Assembly: GCF_902364025.1 (NCBI RefSeq)
Contig: NZ_CABJCG010000001.1
Location: 620,001-684,000 of the forward strand
Origin: Enterocloster lavalensis
GTDB lineage: Bacteria > Bacillota > Clostridia > Lachnospirales > Lachnospiraceae
DNA: 64,000 bases
Reading direction: 5' to 3'
The notes under the pieces were generated by a model. It was not told the DNA's origin and did not search any database. It saw only the letters and a program-made list of their open reading frames with translations. A program made the translations under genes and the position numbers. Positions within the stretch are counted from its first letter, which is position 1; the number at the start of each line of letters is the position of its first letter. This document shows positions 27,354-35,594 of the stretch, piece after piece.

Positions 27354-27782
27354 TCACTCGCCCATGATCTGTACCATCACGGTCCGCTTGGCCGGACCGT
27401 CGAATTCACAGAAATAGACCTCCTGGGCGCCGCCCCGTTCCAGCTCGCCGCCGCTCACCACCAGGTGGCAGTGGTTCCCGGTCATCAGGGATTTGAGATG
27501 GCCCGTTGGGTTGCCGGCCGTGGAACCGTAGTCCCGCAGCATCCGCGCGTGGGCGTAGGGCCAGTCCTCAGGAGCCAGCCGGGAAAGGAATTCCGACATA
27601 TCGCTCTCCAGGCATTCCAGGGATTCATTGACCGTGACACCGGTTGTGGTGTGGCGGCTGATCACGTTGACGATGCCGTTTTGTATTCCGCTCTCCTTCA
27701 TCACCCGCTCGATCTCATCCGTGATCCGGATCCACTGGTTGTACTGTGTTGTCAGCACCGTAATTTCTTTTAAAACGACCAT
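27354..27782 (-). CDS. YjbQ/UPF0047-family protein
   Basis: A 142-residue protein of the YjbQ family (secondary thiamine-phosphate synthase type, weak activity shown for E. coli YjbQ). Family residues are visible: ISRHTTTGVTVNES (about 42-55), a central YAHAR..L and the C-terminal HCHLVVSGGELERGGAQEVYFCEFDGPAKRTV. The trimer active site combines the His of RHTT and the distal HL. In this operon it is more likely to have a housekeeping or repair role on a sugar/phosphate compound than thiamine synthesis; this is inference. The gene lies 14 bp after the amidohydrolase gene. Confidence 0.85.
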   Translation of the reverse strand: MVVLKEITVLTTQYNQWIRITDEIERVMKESGIQNGIVNVISRHTTTGVTVNESLECLESDMSEFLSRLAPEDWPYAHARMLRDYGSTAGNPTGHLKSLMTGNHCHLVVSGGELERGGAQEVYFCEFDGPAKRTVMVQIMGE

Positions 27783-27796
27783 TCCGAATCACCTCC

Positions 27797-28645
27797 CTAC
27801 AGTCCGCCCAGGAACTCGATGGCGTTTTCGCCCTTGATCAGTTCCAGGGTGCTCTCTCTGAATCCCAGCTTGCCGATGGCGTCCGCCATGCGGATCTGCT
27901 CGAACCGCGGATTGTTGCTGCCGAACATCACCTGGTGGCGCAGGCTGCGGTCAATCCAGGTGGCGGGGAGATCCTGGGTGAACACCCGGCGGTAAAACTC
28001 CCAGGCGTTGTCAAAATACAGGATTCCCGTGTCCGCGTAAACGTTGGGGTACTTGAGCATCAGCATGGCCGTCTCCTGTACCCAGGGCCAGCCGAAGTGG
28101 GCCAGGCAGATCTTAAGACCCGGGCGGGTGGCCGCCAGCTCCTCGAACTCCGTGGGTCTGGAATACTTGGTCAGCGTGTTGGGCTCCCAGGAAAGCCCGC
28201 TGTGGAAAATAATGGGCTTTTTGTAGGCCTCGCAGACGTCGTACACCGCGTTCAGGCGCTCATCGCAGGGATAAAAATGCTGTCTGGACGGATGGAGCTT
28301 CAACCCCTTTAAGCCCAGGTCGCCGAAGGCGTGTTCCAGCCGTTGTGCCGCGTCTGGCAAAAACGGGTCCACGCTGGCAAATCCGATGAATTTGTCCGGG
28401 GCCAGGTCCACAAGGGCTTTTACCTCCTCGTTGGTCACCACCGGCCTGCCCAGCTCCGTGGTATAATCCTCAGGCAGCAGGCAGAGCCTGTCAAGTCCGG
28501 CGCAGCGCATCTGATTGAAAATATGTTCCAGGGGCGCCGTGCCGTTTTTGTGGATATCCAGGGCGCTGTGGCGCATCTCCTCCACCGCTTCATCCCCGTT
28601 TATGGGATCATAAAAGGCCGGATGCACGTGAATATCAATAAACAT
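27797..28645 (-). CDS. Amidohydrolase-2-family metal-dependent hydrolase
   Basis: A 282-residue TIM-barrel hydrolase of the amidohydrolase-2 (ACMSD-like) family. It has the HxH motif at the N-terminus (FIDIHVHPAFY, residues 2-12), FHSGLSWEP (third His, about 152), ICLAHFGWPWVQETAMLML (His near 186) and the late acid in the MFGSNNPRF segment (about 245). The family includes decarboxylases and lactonases. The ATG at 28645 has AGGGAG upstream. The substrate may be a side product of the glycated amine taken up by the FrlA-type permease, an inference from the operon. Confidence 0.8.
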   Translation of the reverse strand: MFIDIHVHPAFYDPINGDEAVEEMRHSALDIHKNGTAPLEHIFNQMRCAGLDRLCLLPEDYTTELGRPVVTNEEVKALVDLAPDKFIGFASVDPFLPDAAQRLEHAFGDLGLKGLKLHPSRQHFYPCDERLNAVYDVCEAYKKPIIFHSGLSWEPNTLTKYSRPTEFEELAATRPGLKICLAHFGWPWVQETAMLMLKYPNVYADTGILYFDNAWEFYRRVFTQDLPATWIDRSLRHQVMFGSNNPRFEQIRMADAIGKLGFRESTLELIKGENAIEFLGGL

Positions 28646-28685
28646 CGTATGTCTCCCTTCCAAGCTGTACTGTTATTGTATGAAA

Positions 28686-29516
28686 CTAAAAACCGGCCTC
28701 TTTCATGTACTCTCTGGCCCGGTCGATGGCCCTTCTGGCGTACAGGCGCGGCTCGTTGATGTAGCCGGTCACCAGCTCCAGGGTTGCGGTCCGCTCATAG
28801 CCCGCTTCCTTTAACTCCTTGAACAGCTCAGGCAGCGGAATGGAACCCTCGCCCGGAACGATGTGGCTGTCCGTGCCCTGATCGCCGTCGATGATGTGCA
28901 TGTGGTACATCTTGTCGCCCAGCTTGCTTAAGTACGCCATGATGCTCTCGTGCTGCACGAAGGGCGGAACGATGTCCACCATACCCACCACATAGGGGGA
29001 ATTCACGCGTTTGAACAGTTCCACCGCGTCGTTGGCGCTCTTGAACGCGTTGCTCTCGTAGGGAGTCAGCGTCTCCACCACCAGCTTCACGCCCACCTTC
29101 TCAGCGTGGTCGCCCAGCTCCCGGACGGTCTTTTCCATACGGTTCCAGATCTCCTCGTAGGTGGTCTCATATCCCGCGTGGGCCGGGGAGATCAGCATAT
29201 AGTCGGATCCCAGCTCCTTGGCCATATCCAGGCTGAGCTTTAAGTATTCCACCGCGTCTCTTCTCTGCAGCTCGCTGCCGATCATGAAGTTGTACGGATA
29301 GCCGTTGTGCTCCGGCGTGTAGCCCAGCACCGGAATCTCGTACTTGTCGATCAGGCGCTTCACGTCGTCCAGCTCTCCGGCCTTTAAGTCCGGCGCGTAG
29401 GCGTGAGGTCTTCCTCCCCAGAGTTCGATGAAATCATAACCAAAACGCTTGGCGTCCTGGAAGCAGTGCTCCAGCGGATTGCGCTGGTAGCCGGATGTAA
29501 ACATACCGAGTTTCAT
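28686..29516 (-). CDS. frlC: Fructoselysine 3-epimerase-like protein
   Basis: TIM-barrel epimerase, 276 residues. It closely follows E. coli FrlC, for example GMFTSGYQRNPLEH at the N-terminus, ELWGGRPHAYAPDLKAG, GYTPEHNGYPYNFM, LVVETLTPYESNAF, MVDIVPPFVQHE, MHIIDGDQGTDSHIVPGEG and VTGYINEPRLYARRA. Predicted to interconvert psicoselysine- and fructoselysine-type sugars (C3 epimerisation), letting the locus use either isomer. Metal ligands are the Glu, Asp and His of these motifs. It is upstream of the amidohydrolase and downstream of the SGNH hydrolase in the frlD-SGNH-frlC-amidohydrolase-yjbQ-frlA transcript. Confidence 0.86.
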   Translation of the reverse strand: MKLGMFTSGYQRNPLEHCFQDAKRFGYDFIELWGGRPHAYAPDLKAGELDDVKRLIDKYEIPVLGYTPEHNGYPYNFMIGSELQRRDAVEYLKLSLDMAKELGSDYMLISPAHAGYETTYEEIWNRMEKTVRELGDHAEKVGVKLVVETLTPYESNAFKSANDAVELFKRVNSPYVVGMVDIVPPFVQHESIMAYLSKLGDKMYHMHIIDGDQGTDSHIVPGEGSIPLPELFKELKEAGYERTATLELVTGYINEPRLYARRAIDRAREYMKEAGF

Positions 29517-29531
29517 AATAAATTACCCCCT

Positions 29532-30152
29532 TTATTCATTTTCTTTTATAATTGCTGCAATCGCCCTTCCAAGGGCGCTGTGCGCGTCGGCAGTCAGATG
29601 GATTTTGTCCCCTCCGACTTCCCTGGTCACGGTTTTGGCGTCCAGGTACAGGCAGTCCCAGGCCGCGGCCAGCTCCCGGTACACGTCGCCCAGCTCCTCG
29701 CTCTTCGCTGCGGATTCGGGACCGAACATGGGGTCGTCCTCCGGGCAGATGGGAACCGGCGCAACCAGCAGGATCTTTGCCTTTGAGCCGCGGATGCGCA
29801 GGATGTGCTGCGCTTTGATGATCAGCTCCTCCATCCCGTACCCGATCTCCTTTGCATTCACATGGAAATGGGTCTTGGTGTCGTTGGTGCCCAGCATAAT
29901 GACCATATAGTCTAACGGAAGCTGGGAGAGGATAAATGGCAGCAGGTGCTCGATTCCGCACCGCTCCGGTTCCATCCGGTCGGAGAAAACGGTGGTACGG
30001 CCCACCAGGCCTTCCTCCACCACCCGGTAGTCCTCTCCCAGCTCCCGGGCCAGAACCCCGGTAAAGCGCTCATCCTCGTCGTAACGCTCCCCGGTCACCG
30101 GCTTGTAGCCCCAGGTGTTGGAATCCCCGTAACAAAGAATCCGTTTCTTCAT
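29532..30152 (-). CDS. SGNH/GDSL-family hydrolase
   Basis: A cytoplasmic SGNH-type esterase/deacylase of 206 residues. Block I is YGDSNTWGY (Ser near 10), block III GTNDTKT (Asn near 91), and block V DKIHLTADAH (Asp/His near 190-193). The extended N-terminus RILCYGDSNTWGYKP resembles the arylesterase/TesA-related group of small proteins annotated as lysophospholipase-like. There is no signal peptide, so the substrate is intracellular; within an Amadori locus it may remove an acyl group from an imported sugar. The gap to the frlD-like gene upstream is only 4 bp. Confidence 0.83.
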   Translation of the reverse strand: MKKRILCYGDSNTWGYKPVTGERYDEDERFTGVLARELGEDYRVVEEGLVGRTTVFSDRMEPERCGIEHLLPFILSQLPLDYMVIMLGTNDTKTHFHVNAKEIGYGMEELIIKAQHILRIRGSKAKILLVAPVPICPEDDPMFGPESAAKSEELGDVYRELAAAWDCLYLDAKTVTREVGGDKIHLTADAHSALGRAIAAIIKENE

Positions 30153-30156
30153 CTAT

Positions 30157-30951
30157 TTAATCCTCCCAGGGATTAAAGGTGCTGACAACCTTGGCCGCCA
30201 CTCTGGCTCCGGTGTCCAGACACTTCTCAATATCCGAGCCCTTGAGAATCTCGTACAGGAAACCGGCGATAAAGCTGTCTCCGGCGCCCACGGTGTTCAC
30301 CAGCTTGGCCGGATAAATGCCGCCCTCGTAAAACTGCTTGCCGTCGTAGGCCAGGCTTCCCTTATCGCCGAAGGTCGCCACCGCGATCTTCATCCCGCGG
30401 TCCACCTTGTCCTTTAAGTAGCCCTCGATAAAGGGATCCCGCTCCTTGTGGTAGGAATAAAATCCATAATCCACGTAGGGCAGCGTCTTCTCCACCAGCT
30501 CATGGTCCAGGCGGTCCGCATAGTCAAAGCTGATCTTCGCGCCGGACAGCGCCTTGATCTTCGGCAGGGTGTCCTCCGCCTTTCCCCACAGCGCGGTATG
30601 TACCAGATCGTGCTCCGCAGCGAAGCGGATGTCCTCGTCGTCAAAAACGATGTTCTCCAGCACGCCCTCCACGTAATCGCCGTGAACCCGGTCCAGGCCG
30701 TCCATATCCATGTATGTAATGGCGGTGGCTCCGTCCCCCACCTTGAAGTGGCTTAAATCCAGGCCTTCCTTTGTCAGAGCCTCCACCATCCAGACGCCGT
30801 TCTCGTCCGACCCGGTGGTGCTGATCACGGAAACCGGAATTCCCAGCTTCTGAATGTTGACGCCGGTATCCACTACATTGCCGGTGGGATACTTTTTGCC
30901 GATCCGCTCGTATACGTCGATGCAATTATCGCCTATTGCTGCAACTTTCAT
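30157..30951 (-). CDS. PfkB-family kinase, second fructoselysine 6-kinase-like protein
   Basis: A 264-residue PfkB kinase, first gene of its operon. N-terminus GDNCIDVYERIGKKYPTGN, a substrate-side region with RVHGDYVEGVLENI, and the catalytic DTVGAGDSF-type motif NTVGAGDSFIAGFL (about 219-232). It is a clear paralogue of the kinase at 24228-25013, but it lacks the terminal NGAW/HGAW tail and differs in the lid region (TGNVVDTGVNIQKLG against GGNPVNVAVYFVRLG). The two kinases may serve different sugars. The ATG follows AAGGAGGAAAACG. Confidence 0.83.
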   Translation of the reverse strand: MKVAAIGDNCIDVYERIGKKYPTGNVVDTGVNIQKLGIPVSVISTTGSDENGVWMVEALTKEGLDLSHFKVGDGATAITYMDMDGLDRVHGDYVEGVLENIVFDDEDIRFAAEHDLVHTALWGKAEDTLPKIKALSGAKISFDYADRLDHELVEKTLPYVDYGFYSYHKERDPFIEGYLKDKVDRGMKIAVATFGDKGSLAYDGKQFYEGGIYPAKLVNTVGAGDSFIAGFLYEILKGSDIEKCLDTGARVAAKVVSTFNPWED

Positions 30952-31001
30952 CGTTTTCCTCCTTGCCTTATATATGTTATTCAGTTTTTTATACCACTTG
31001 A

Positions 31002-31030
31002 AGTATAGCAGATTCACTTCCTTGTGTCAA
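31002..31030 (-). promoter_or_regulatory. Promoter of the frlD2-SGNH-frlC-amidohydrolase-yjbQ-frlA operon
   Basis: Minus strand TTGACA (31030-31025), 17-bp spacer, TATACT (31007-31002). Just downstream, TATAC-N8-GTATA-like symmetry (about 30990-31008) might bind a GntR regulator. Confidence 0.78.
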
Positions 31031-31143
31031 TTTATTATTTTCTACATATTTGAATTTTATTTATATGCATATTGCACATAGTTTTTTCCATATTTTCTCA
31101 GCAATCCTTTATAATCTAAATAGGAGTCCGAAATTTTTATACC

Positions 31144-31201
31144 AAAAAAGGGATTTCATCAGGATGGCGGCATCAATCGATCCGCTTTCCTCTGGAATCC
31201 C
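31144..31201 (-). terminator. Terminator of the HAD phosphatase gene
   Basis: GGGATT (31150-31155) pairs with AATCCC (31196-31201); inner AGGA/TCCT pairs add to the stem, and the minus strand then has TTTTTT (31149-31144). It lies 32 nt past the stop. Confidence 0.65.
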
Positions 31202-31232
31202 CTCACTTCAGCTTCTATAATAATCCGAACGC

Positions 31233-32054
31233 TTATCCTGCGTTCCTCAGACAGAGCCCGGAGGTTCTGCCCAACACCAGCTCGTTGATCATGTCCGCCA
31301 CCGCTCCGGCCTCGTTGTCCCGGACCGTCACGTAATCCGCCCGGGCTTTCACGCACTCCCTGGCATTGCCCACCGCAACGCCGATCCCGGACTGCAGAAT
31401 CATCTCCAGGTCGTTGTCGTAGTCTCCCACGGCCACCACGTCCTCCCGCTCCATCCCGATCCGGCGCAGCAGCTCCTTAAGACCGTTCCACTTGTTGACC
31501 TCCGGGTTCATCACATCCACACAGAACGGCTCGGAGATCACGGCGCGCAGGTTGAAGCCCTGCTCCCTGATGGCCGAACACACCGGAGCCGCCTCCCCCA
31601 GAATGGTCATTCCCTCCACCCGGTCCGTGGGCACCTGGGAAATATCCTCGAAATAATGGGGACGGCAGCCGATGGAATCCATATAGCGCTCCAGGCGCTC
31701 GCCGCGCTTGCTGGCGTAACACTCCCGGCCGCAGATCACATACACCTGGATATCCCGCTCCTGGCAGAAACGGATCAGCCGCTCCACCTCGTCCCGGTTT
31801 AAAACCTCGTTCTCCAGCACGGTCCGGTCGTGCCCGCGGACCAGCTTGGCTCCGTTATTTAATATAAGATAGTCCACGAACTCGTATCCGCAGTCCAGCG
31901 CCGCCATATCCGTGTCCGCCCGCCCGGTCACAAAGGCGACCATATGTCCCTCCGCCCTGGCGTCCACAATCGCTTTCTTCACGCCCGGAGCCAGCCTGCC
32001 CTCCGAGTCCACCGCCGTGCCGTCCAAATCCATTGCGATCAGCTTCCGTCTCAT
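31233..32054 (-). CDS. HAD-IIB (Cof-type) phosphatase
   Basis: A 273-residue HAD phosphatase of the Cof subfamily with a C2 cap. Motif I is AMDLDGTAVD (residues about 7-16), motif II VTGRAD (about 42), a lysine in the motif III region, and motif IV VGDYDNDLEMI (about 210-220) followed by GVAVGNARECVKARADYVT. It dephosphorylates a small sugar- or nucleotide-type phosphate; substrate unknown. The start at the ATG (MRRKLIAMD) has GAGGAG with correct spacing; the ATG three codons upstream overlaps that site. It lies between the frl locus and the YtcJ-NhaC-FGGY operon, transcribed from its own promoter. Confidence 0.86.
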   Translation of the reverse strand: MRRKLIAMDLDGTAVDSEGRLAPGVKKAIVDARAEGHMVAFVTGRADTDMAALDCGYEFVDYLILNNGAKLVRGHDRTVLENEVLNRDEVERLIRFCQERDIQVYVICGRECYASKRGERLERYMDSIGCRPHYFEDISQVPTDRVEGMTILGEAAPVCSAIREQGFNLRAVISEPFCVDVMNPEVNKWNGLKELLRRIGMEREDVVAVGDYDNDLEMILQSGIGVAVGNARECVKARADYVTVRDNEAGAVADMINELVLGRTSGLCLRNAG

Positions 32055-32146
32055 CTCATTCATCTCCTCATCCCTGTAAGATTTCCGTCCGAAGTTTCAA
32101 GTGCTTCTATCATTATACATGTTACATAATTTTCCGATCCGCTTCG

Positions 32147-32175
32147 AGCATACCATGATCCCCGTTTCTTGTCAA
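32147..32175 (-). promoter_or_regulatory. Promoter of the HAD phosphatase gene
   Basis: Minus strand TTGACA (32175-32170), 17-bp spacer, TATGCT (32152-32147). Confidence 0.75.
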
Positions 32176-32286
32176 TGACCATCGGCCTTTTTCAACCGCT
32201 TCTCATTGTTAAATGTACATATTGCACAAATTATCAGCCGTTTTTTGGCCTTTTTTACAATTCTTCCGCCAACAGGCTTTTTTTTA
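32176..32286. other. Divergent intergenic region
   Basis: The 330-bp gap between the HAD and YtcJ-like genes is T-rich on the + strand and holds the two divergent promoters. No other conserved element or small gene is seen. Confidence 0.5.
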
Positions 32287-32315
32287 TTGAATCTAAAGCT
32301 GGTCTGTGTTATGAT
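32287..32315 (+). promoter_or_regulatory. Promoter of the YtcJ-NhaC-FGGY operon
   Basis: TTGAAT (32287-32292), 17-bp spacer, TATGAT (32310-32315), 70 nt upstream of the YtcJ-like start. Confidence 0.65.
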
Positions 32316-32384
32316 TTGCACAGAATTGGTATGAAATATCTTTTATCTTATTCACCTTATCCATCTATCAAAGGAGGAATTCAC

Positions 32385-33929
32385 ATGCAGAAAGCAGACC
32401 TTTTATTGCGCTCCAACGCCATTTTCGACGGCTCCGGCAGGGAACCCCAGCCCGGCTTTGTGGCCGTCGCAGGCAACCGGATCCTGGCCGCCGGCCCATC
32501 GGACGGAGCCGAGTACGCCGGGGAAAACACCGAGATTCACGAGCTGGGCGACCGCCTGATCTGTCCCGGCTTCGTGGACGTACACTGCTTCTTCACCGGC
32601 TATCTTCTGACCATCACAGGCGCCGACTTAGGCGGCTGCGCCACGGAGGAGGAAGTTCTGTCGGCGGCTAAAGCGTACCAGAATACATTAAAGCCCGGCG
32701 CCACCGTGCTGGCCCGTAACGTCAGACCCGGCTTCGGCGGCCTGACCCAGGAAAAGCTGGATCAGGAATTCGGCTCCATCCCGGCGATCCTGTTCATGGA
32801 AGGCGGGGAGACCTGCTATATGAACAGCGCGGCAGGCGAGACCTACGGCTTCACCCCGGACACCTGCTGGTCCGAGAGCTACTGGAAGCTGCTCCGCTAC
32901 ATTCTCAGCGATCACAGCTATTCCGTGCCGGAATTCAAGAAATACCTGGCCATGATGAACTCCCGGGGCATCACCTCGGTGAAGGAGATGGGCTTTGACG
33001 ACTTCTACGGTTTCACGGAGGCGTTAGCAGAGCTGGAACAGGGCCAGGAGCTGACCGCCCGCGTTCATTTTATGAGCCAGCCCGTGGGCGCGCCCATGAA
33101 TCTGGAATACGGAAAATCCATGCGCGACAAATTCCAGGGCGATTTTGTAGCCTTCTCCGGCTACAACCAGATGACCGACGGCTCCATCAGCCAGCTGGAG
33201 GGCGAGATGAAGAAGCCCTACCTCTGCGCCGATACCTGCTGCGCCAAGGACATTGACTGGGAAGGCTTAAAGCGGGACGCTTTAGCGGCCGACAAGGAGG
33301 GCTTCCGCTTCTCCCTGCACGCTCAGGGCGACGGCGCCATCGGCAAAACCGTGGACATTTTCGAGCAATGCCAGAGAGATGAGAACGGGAAGATGAAGAA
33401 CCGTCAGGCCATCACCGACCTGGAGTGCTCCGATCCCGCGGATCTGGAGCGCATGGGCAGACTTGGCATCATCGCGGAGGTCTATCCGCAGATCATGTCC
33501 ATCGCGGACCGCGCCGGCAAAATCGCCATGATCGAGAAGAAAATCGGCATGGACCGCGGACGTTTTTACTGGAACCGCCGGAAAATGGCGGACAGCGGCG
33601 TGACGATCTCCTGCGGCACCGACCTGCCCCTGCTCTACGACGACATTCCGGAATCTGTTTATCACACCGTGGGCGGCCTGTTCCCCGAGGGCGGCGAACC
33701 CTTTAATAAGGAAAACACCCTGACCGTAGCCGAGCTGTTAAAGGCCTGGACAAGCGGCGGACAGTACAATCTGGGCCGCGAAAAGGAACTTGGCACCCTG
33801 GAAGCCGGAAAGCTGGCGGACATCGCCGTTCTGGACGGAAACCTGTTCGATGGCGACCCGGCAAAGGCCCGCGGAATGAAGGTCTTTATGACCCTTGTGA
33901 ACGGCCGCGTGGTTTACCCCACAAATTAG
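32385..33929 (+). CDS. YtcJ-like amidohydrolase
   Basis: Cytoplasmic amidohydrolase of 514 residues: short N-terminal beta domain, then TIM barrel. The YtcJ-type motifs are LHAQGDGAIGKTVD (near residue 310) and SCGTDLPLLYD (near 407-417), and a C-terminal LAWTSGGQYNLGREKELGTLEAGKLADIAVLD-type closure. The usual N-terminal HxH motif is altered: the sequence is PGFVDVHCFFTG (near 61-72), H-C-F rather than H-x-H. It is the first gene of an operon with an NhaC-type transporter and an FGGY kinase. The ATG at 32385 follows AAAGGAGGAATTCAC. Substrate unknown, perhaps an N-substituted sugar or amine. Confidence 0.82.
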   Translation: MQKADLLLRSNAIFDGSGREPQPGFVAVAGNRILAAGPSDGAEYAGENTEIHELGDRLICPGFVDVHCFFTGYLLTITGADLGGCATEEEVLSAAKAYQNTLKPGATVLARNVRPGFGGLTQEKLDQEFGSIPAILFMEGGETCYMNSAAGETYGFTPDTCWSESYWKLLRYILSDHSYSVPEFKKYLAMMNSRGITSVKEMGFDDFYGFTEALAELEQGQELTARVHFMSQPVGAPMNLEYGKSMRDKFQGDFVAFSGYNQMTDGSISQLEGEMKKPYLCADTCCAKDIDWEGLKRDALAADKEGFRFSLHAQGDGAIGKTVDIFEQCQRDENGKMKNRQAITDLECSDPADLERMGRLGIIAEVYPQIMSIADRAGKIAMIEKKIGMDRGRFYWNRRKMADSGVTISCGTDLPLLYDDIPESVYHTVGGLFPEGGEPFNKENTLTVAELLKAWTSGGQYNLGREKELGTLEAGKLADIAVLDGNLFDGDPAKARGMKVFMTLVNGRVVYPTN

Positions 33930-34001
33930 CAATGCACAGGGGCGCCCACGGGCAGCCGCTCTGGAAGCGCTCCCTAAAAAGAATTAAAGGAGACTGGAAT
34001 C

Positions 34002-35549
34002 GTGGAACCATATTACGCTGGGTGGCTCTCTCTCGTACCGCCCGTACTGGCAATCGCTCTGGCGCTTGTATCAAAAGAAGTTGTATCGTCACTGCTGGTC
34101 GGCATCATGGCCGGAACCTTTATCTATTCCATGGGAATGGGGCTCAACCCCATCGCAGGCACAGTGGGCACCGCATTTGACCTGATGGTGGGCAGCGCGG
34201 ACCTGTATATCATCCTCTTCGTCTGCATGTTGGGGGGCCTGGTGTTCGTGATCTCCATGGCCGGCGGCTCCAAGGCCTACGGGAAATGGGCTGCGACCAA
34301 AATCAAATCCAAACGGCTCTCTCTGCTGGCCACCGCGATGCTGGGCATCGTCATTTTCATCGACGATTATTTCAACTGCCTGACCGTGGGAACCGTCATG
34401 AAACCGTTGACCGACAAATACAAGGTGAGCCGCGCCAAGCTGGCCTACATCATCGACTGTACCGCAGCGCCCGTGTGCATCATCGCGCCCATCTCTTCCT
34501 GGGCCGCCGCAGTGGGCAGCAACCTGGAGGCCACCGGATACTACCAAAACGGATTTGAAGTATTCCTCTCCACAATTCCTTTAAATCTCTACGCCCTGCT
34601 GTCCATCGCCATGATCTTCATCATCATTCTGACCGGTCTCGACTACGGCCCTATGGTGGATGCGGAGGCTATGGCAGCCAGGGGATACTTAGGCGCCGTG
34701 AAATCGGAGAACGAGATGCTCTCGGAATCCTCCGACCGCGGCACGGTGGCGGATATGCTTTTACCCATCGTGCTCCTGATCTTCTTCGCTATCACGGCCA
34801 TGCTCCACACCGGCGGTTTCTTCGTACCGGGCGGTGAGTCCTACATGAACTTAGGCAGCGCCTTCGGCAGCTGCGAGACCTCAAAATCCCTGGTATGGGG
34901 AGGTTTCGGAGCCCTGGCCGCGGCTCTCATCATGTTCGTGCCCCGGAGGCTCATGACCTTCCGCCAGTTTATGAACGGCGTCACCGAGGGCTTCAAGACC
35001 ATGATCCCGGCCTGCTGCATCCTGTTTCTGGCCTGGACCATCGGCTCCGTGTGCCGCGACATTTTGCAGACGCCGGAATTTGTCAGCGACTGCCTGGCAA
35101 AGGCCAGCTTCCCCATTTTCCTGCTGCCCGCCATCGTGTTCGTGATCGCCGCGTTTTTGAGCTTTTCCACCGGAACCGCCTGGGGCACCTTCAGCATTCT
35201 GATTCCGATCATCGCGCCGGTGGCCCACGCCCTGGCCCCGCAGCTGCTCACCGTCTCCCTGTCCGCCACCCTGGCCGGCAGCGTGTTCGGCGACAACTGC
35301 TCTCCCATCTCGGACACCACGATTTTGTCCAGCGCCGGGACGGAATGCAACCACATTGACCATGTGACCACCCAGCTGCCCTACGCCATGACCGTGGCGG
35401 GCTGCTGTTTCGTGGGCTATATCACAGCGGGGCTTTCCGGCTCCAACGTGATCCTGACACTGTCCGTCTCCTTCGCCTGCCTGATCATCGCCATCAAGTT
35501 TCTCCACAGCTATTATCTGCGGAAAACGCCCGGCAAGGCAGGAAAATAG
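34002..35549 (+). CDS. NhaC-family transporter (Na+/H+ antiporter type)
   Basis: Integral membrane protein of 515 residues with about eleven hydrophobic segments and the NhaC signature regions VSKEVVSSLLVGIMAGTFI, IVIFIDDYFNCLTVG (Asp pair near residues 117-118), SRAKLAYIIDCTAAPVC and SFSTGTAWGTFSI / GDNCSPISDTTI near 385-430. Such proteins exchange Na+ for H+ or organic anions/amines. Placed between an amidohydrolase and a sugar kinase, substrate import driven by ion exchange is as likely as pH homeostasis. The start is GTG (34002) after AAAGGAGACTGGAATC. Confidence 0.88.
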   Translation: MEPYYAGWLSLVPPVLAIALALVSKEVVSSLLVGIMAGTFIYSMGMGLNPIAGTVGTAFDLMVGSADLYIILFVCMLGGLVFVISMAGGSKAYGKWAATKIKSKRLSLLATAMLGIVIFIDDYFNCLTVGTVMKPLTDKYKVSRAKLAYIIDCTAAPVCIIAPISSWAAAVGSNLEATGYYQNGFEVFLSTIPLNLYALLSIAMIFIIILTGLDYGPMVDAEAMAARGYLGAVKSENEMLSESSDRGTVADMLLPIVLLIFFAITAMLHTGGFFVPGGESYMNLGSAFGSCETSKSLVWGGFGALAAALIMFVPRRLMTFRQFMNGVTEGFKTMIPACCILFLAWTIGSVCRDILQTPEFVSDCLAKASFPIFLLPAIVFVIAAFLSFSTGTAWGTFSILIPIIAPVAHALAPQLLTVSLSATLAGSVFGDNCSPISDTTILSSAGTECNHIDHVTTQLPYAMTVAGCCFVGYITAGLSGSNVILTLSVSFACLIIAIKFLHSYYLRKTPGKAGK

Positions 35550-35594
35550 GGAAAACGGCCAATACAACCGTAACAACAAATTTGGAGGGTTACT

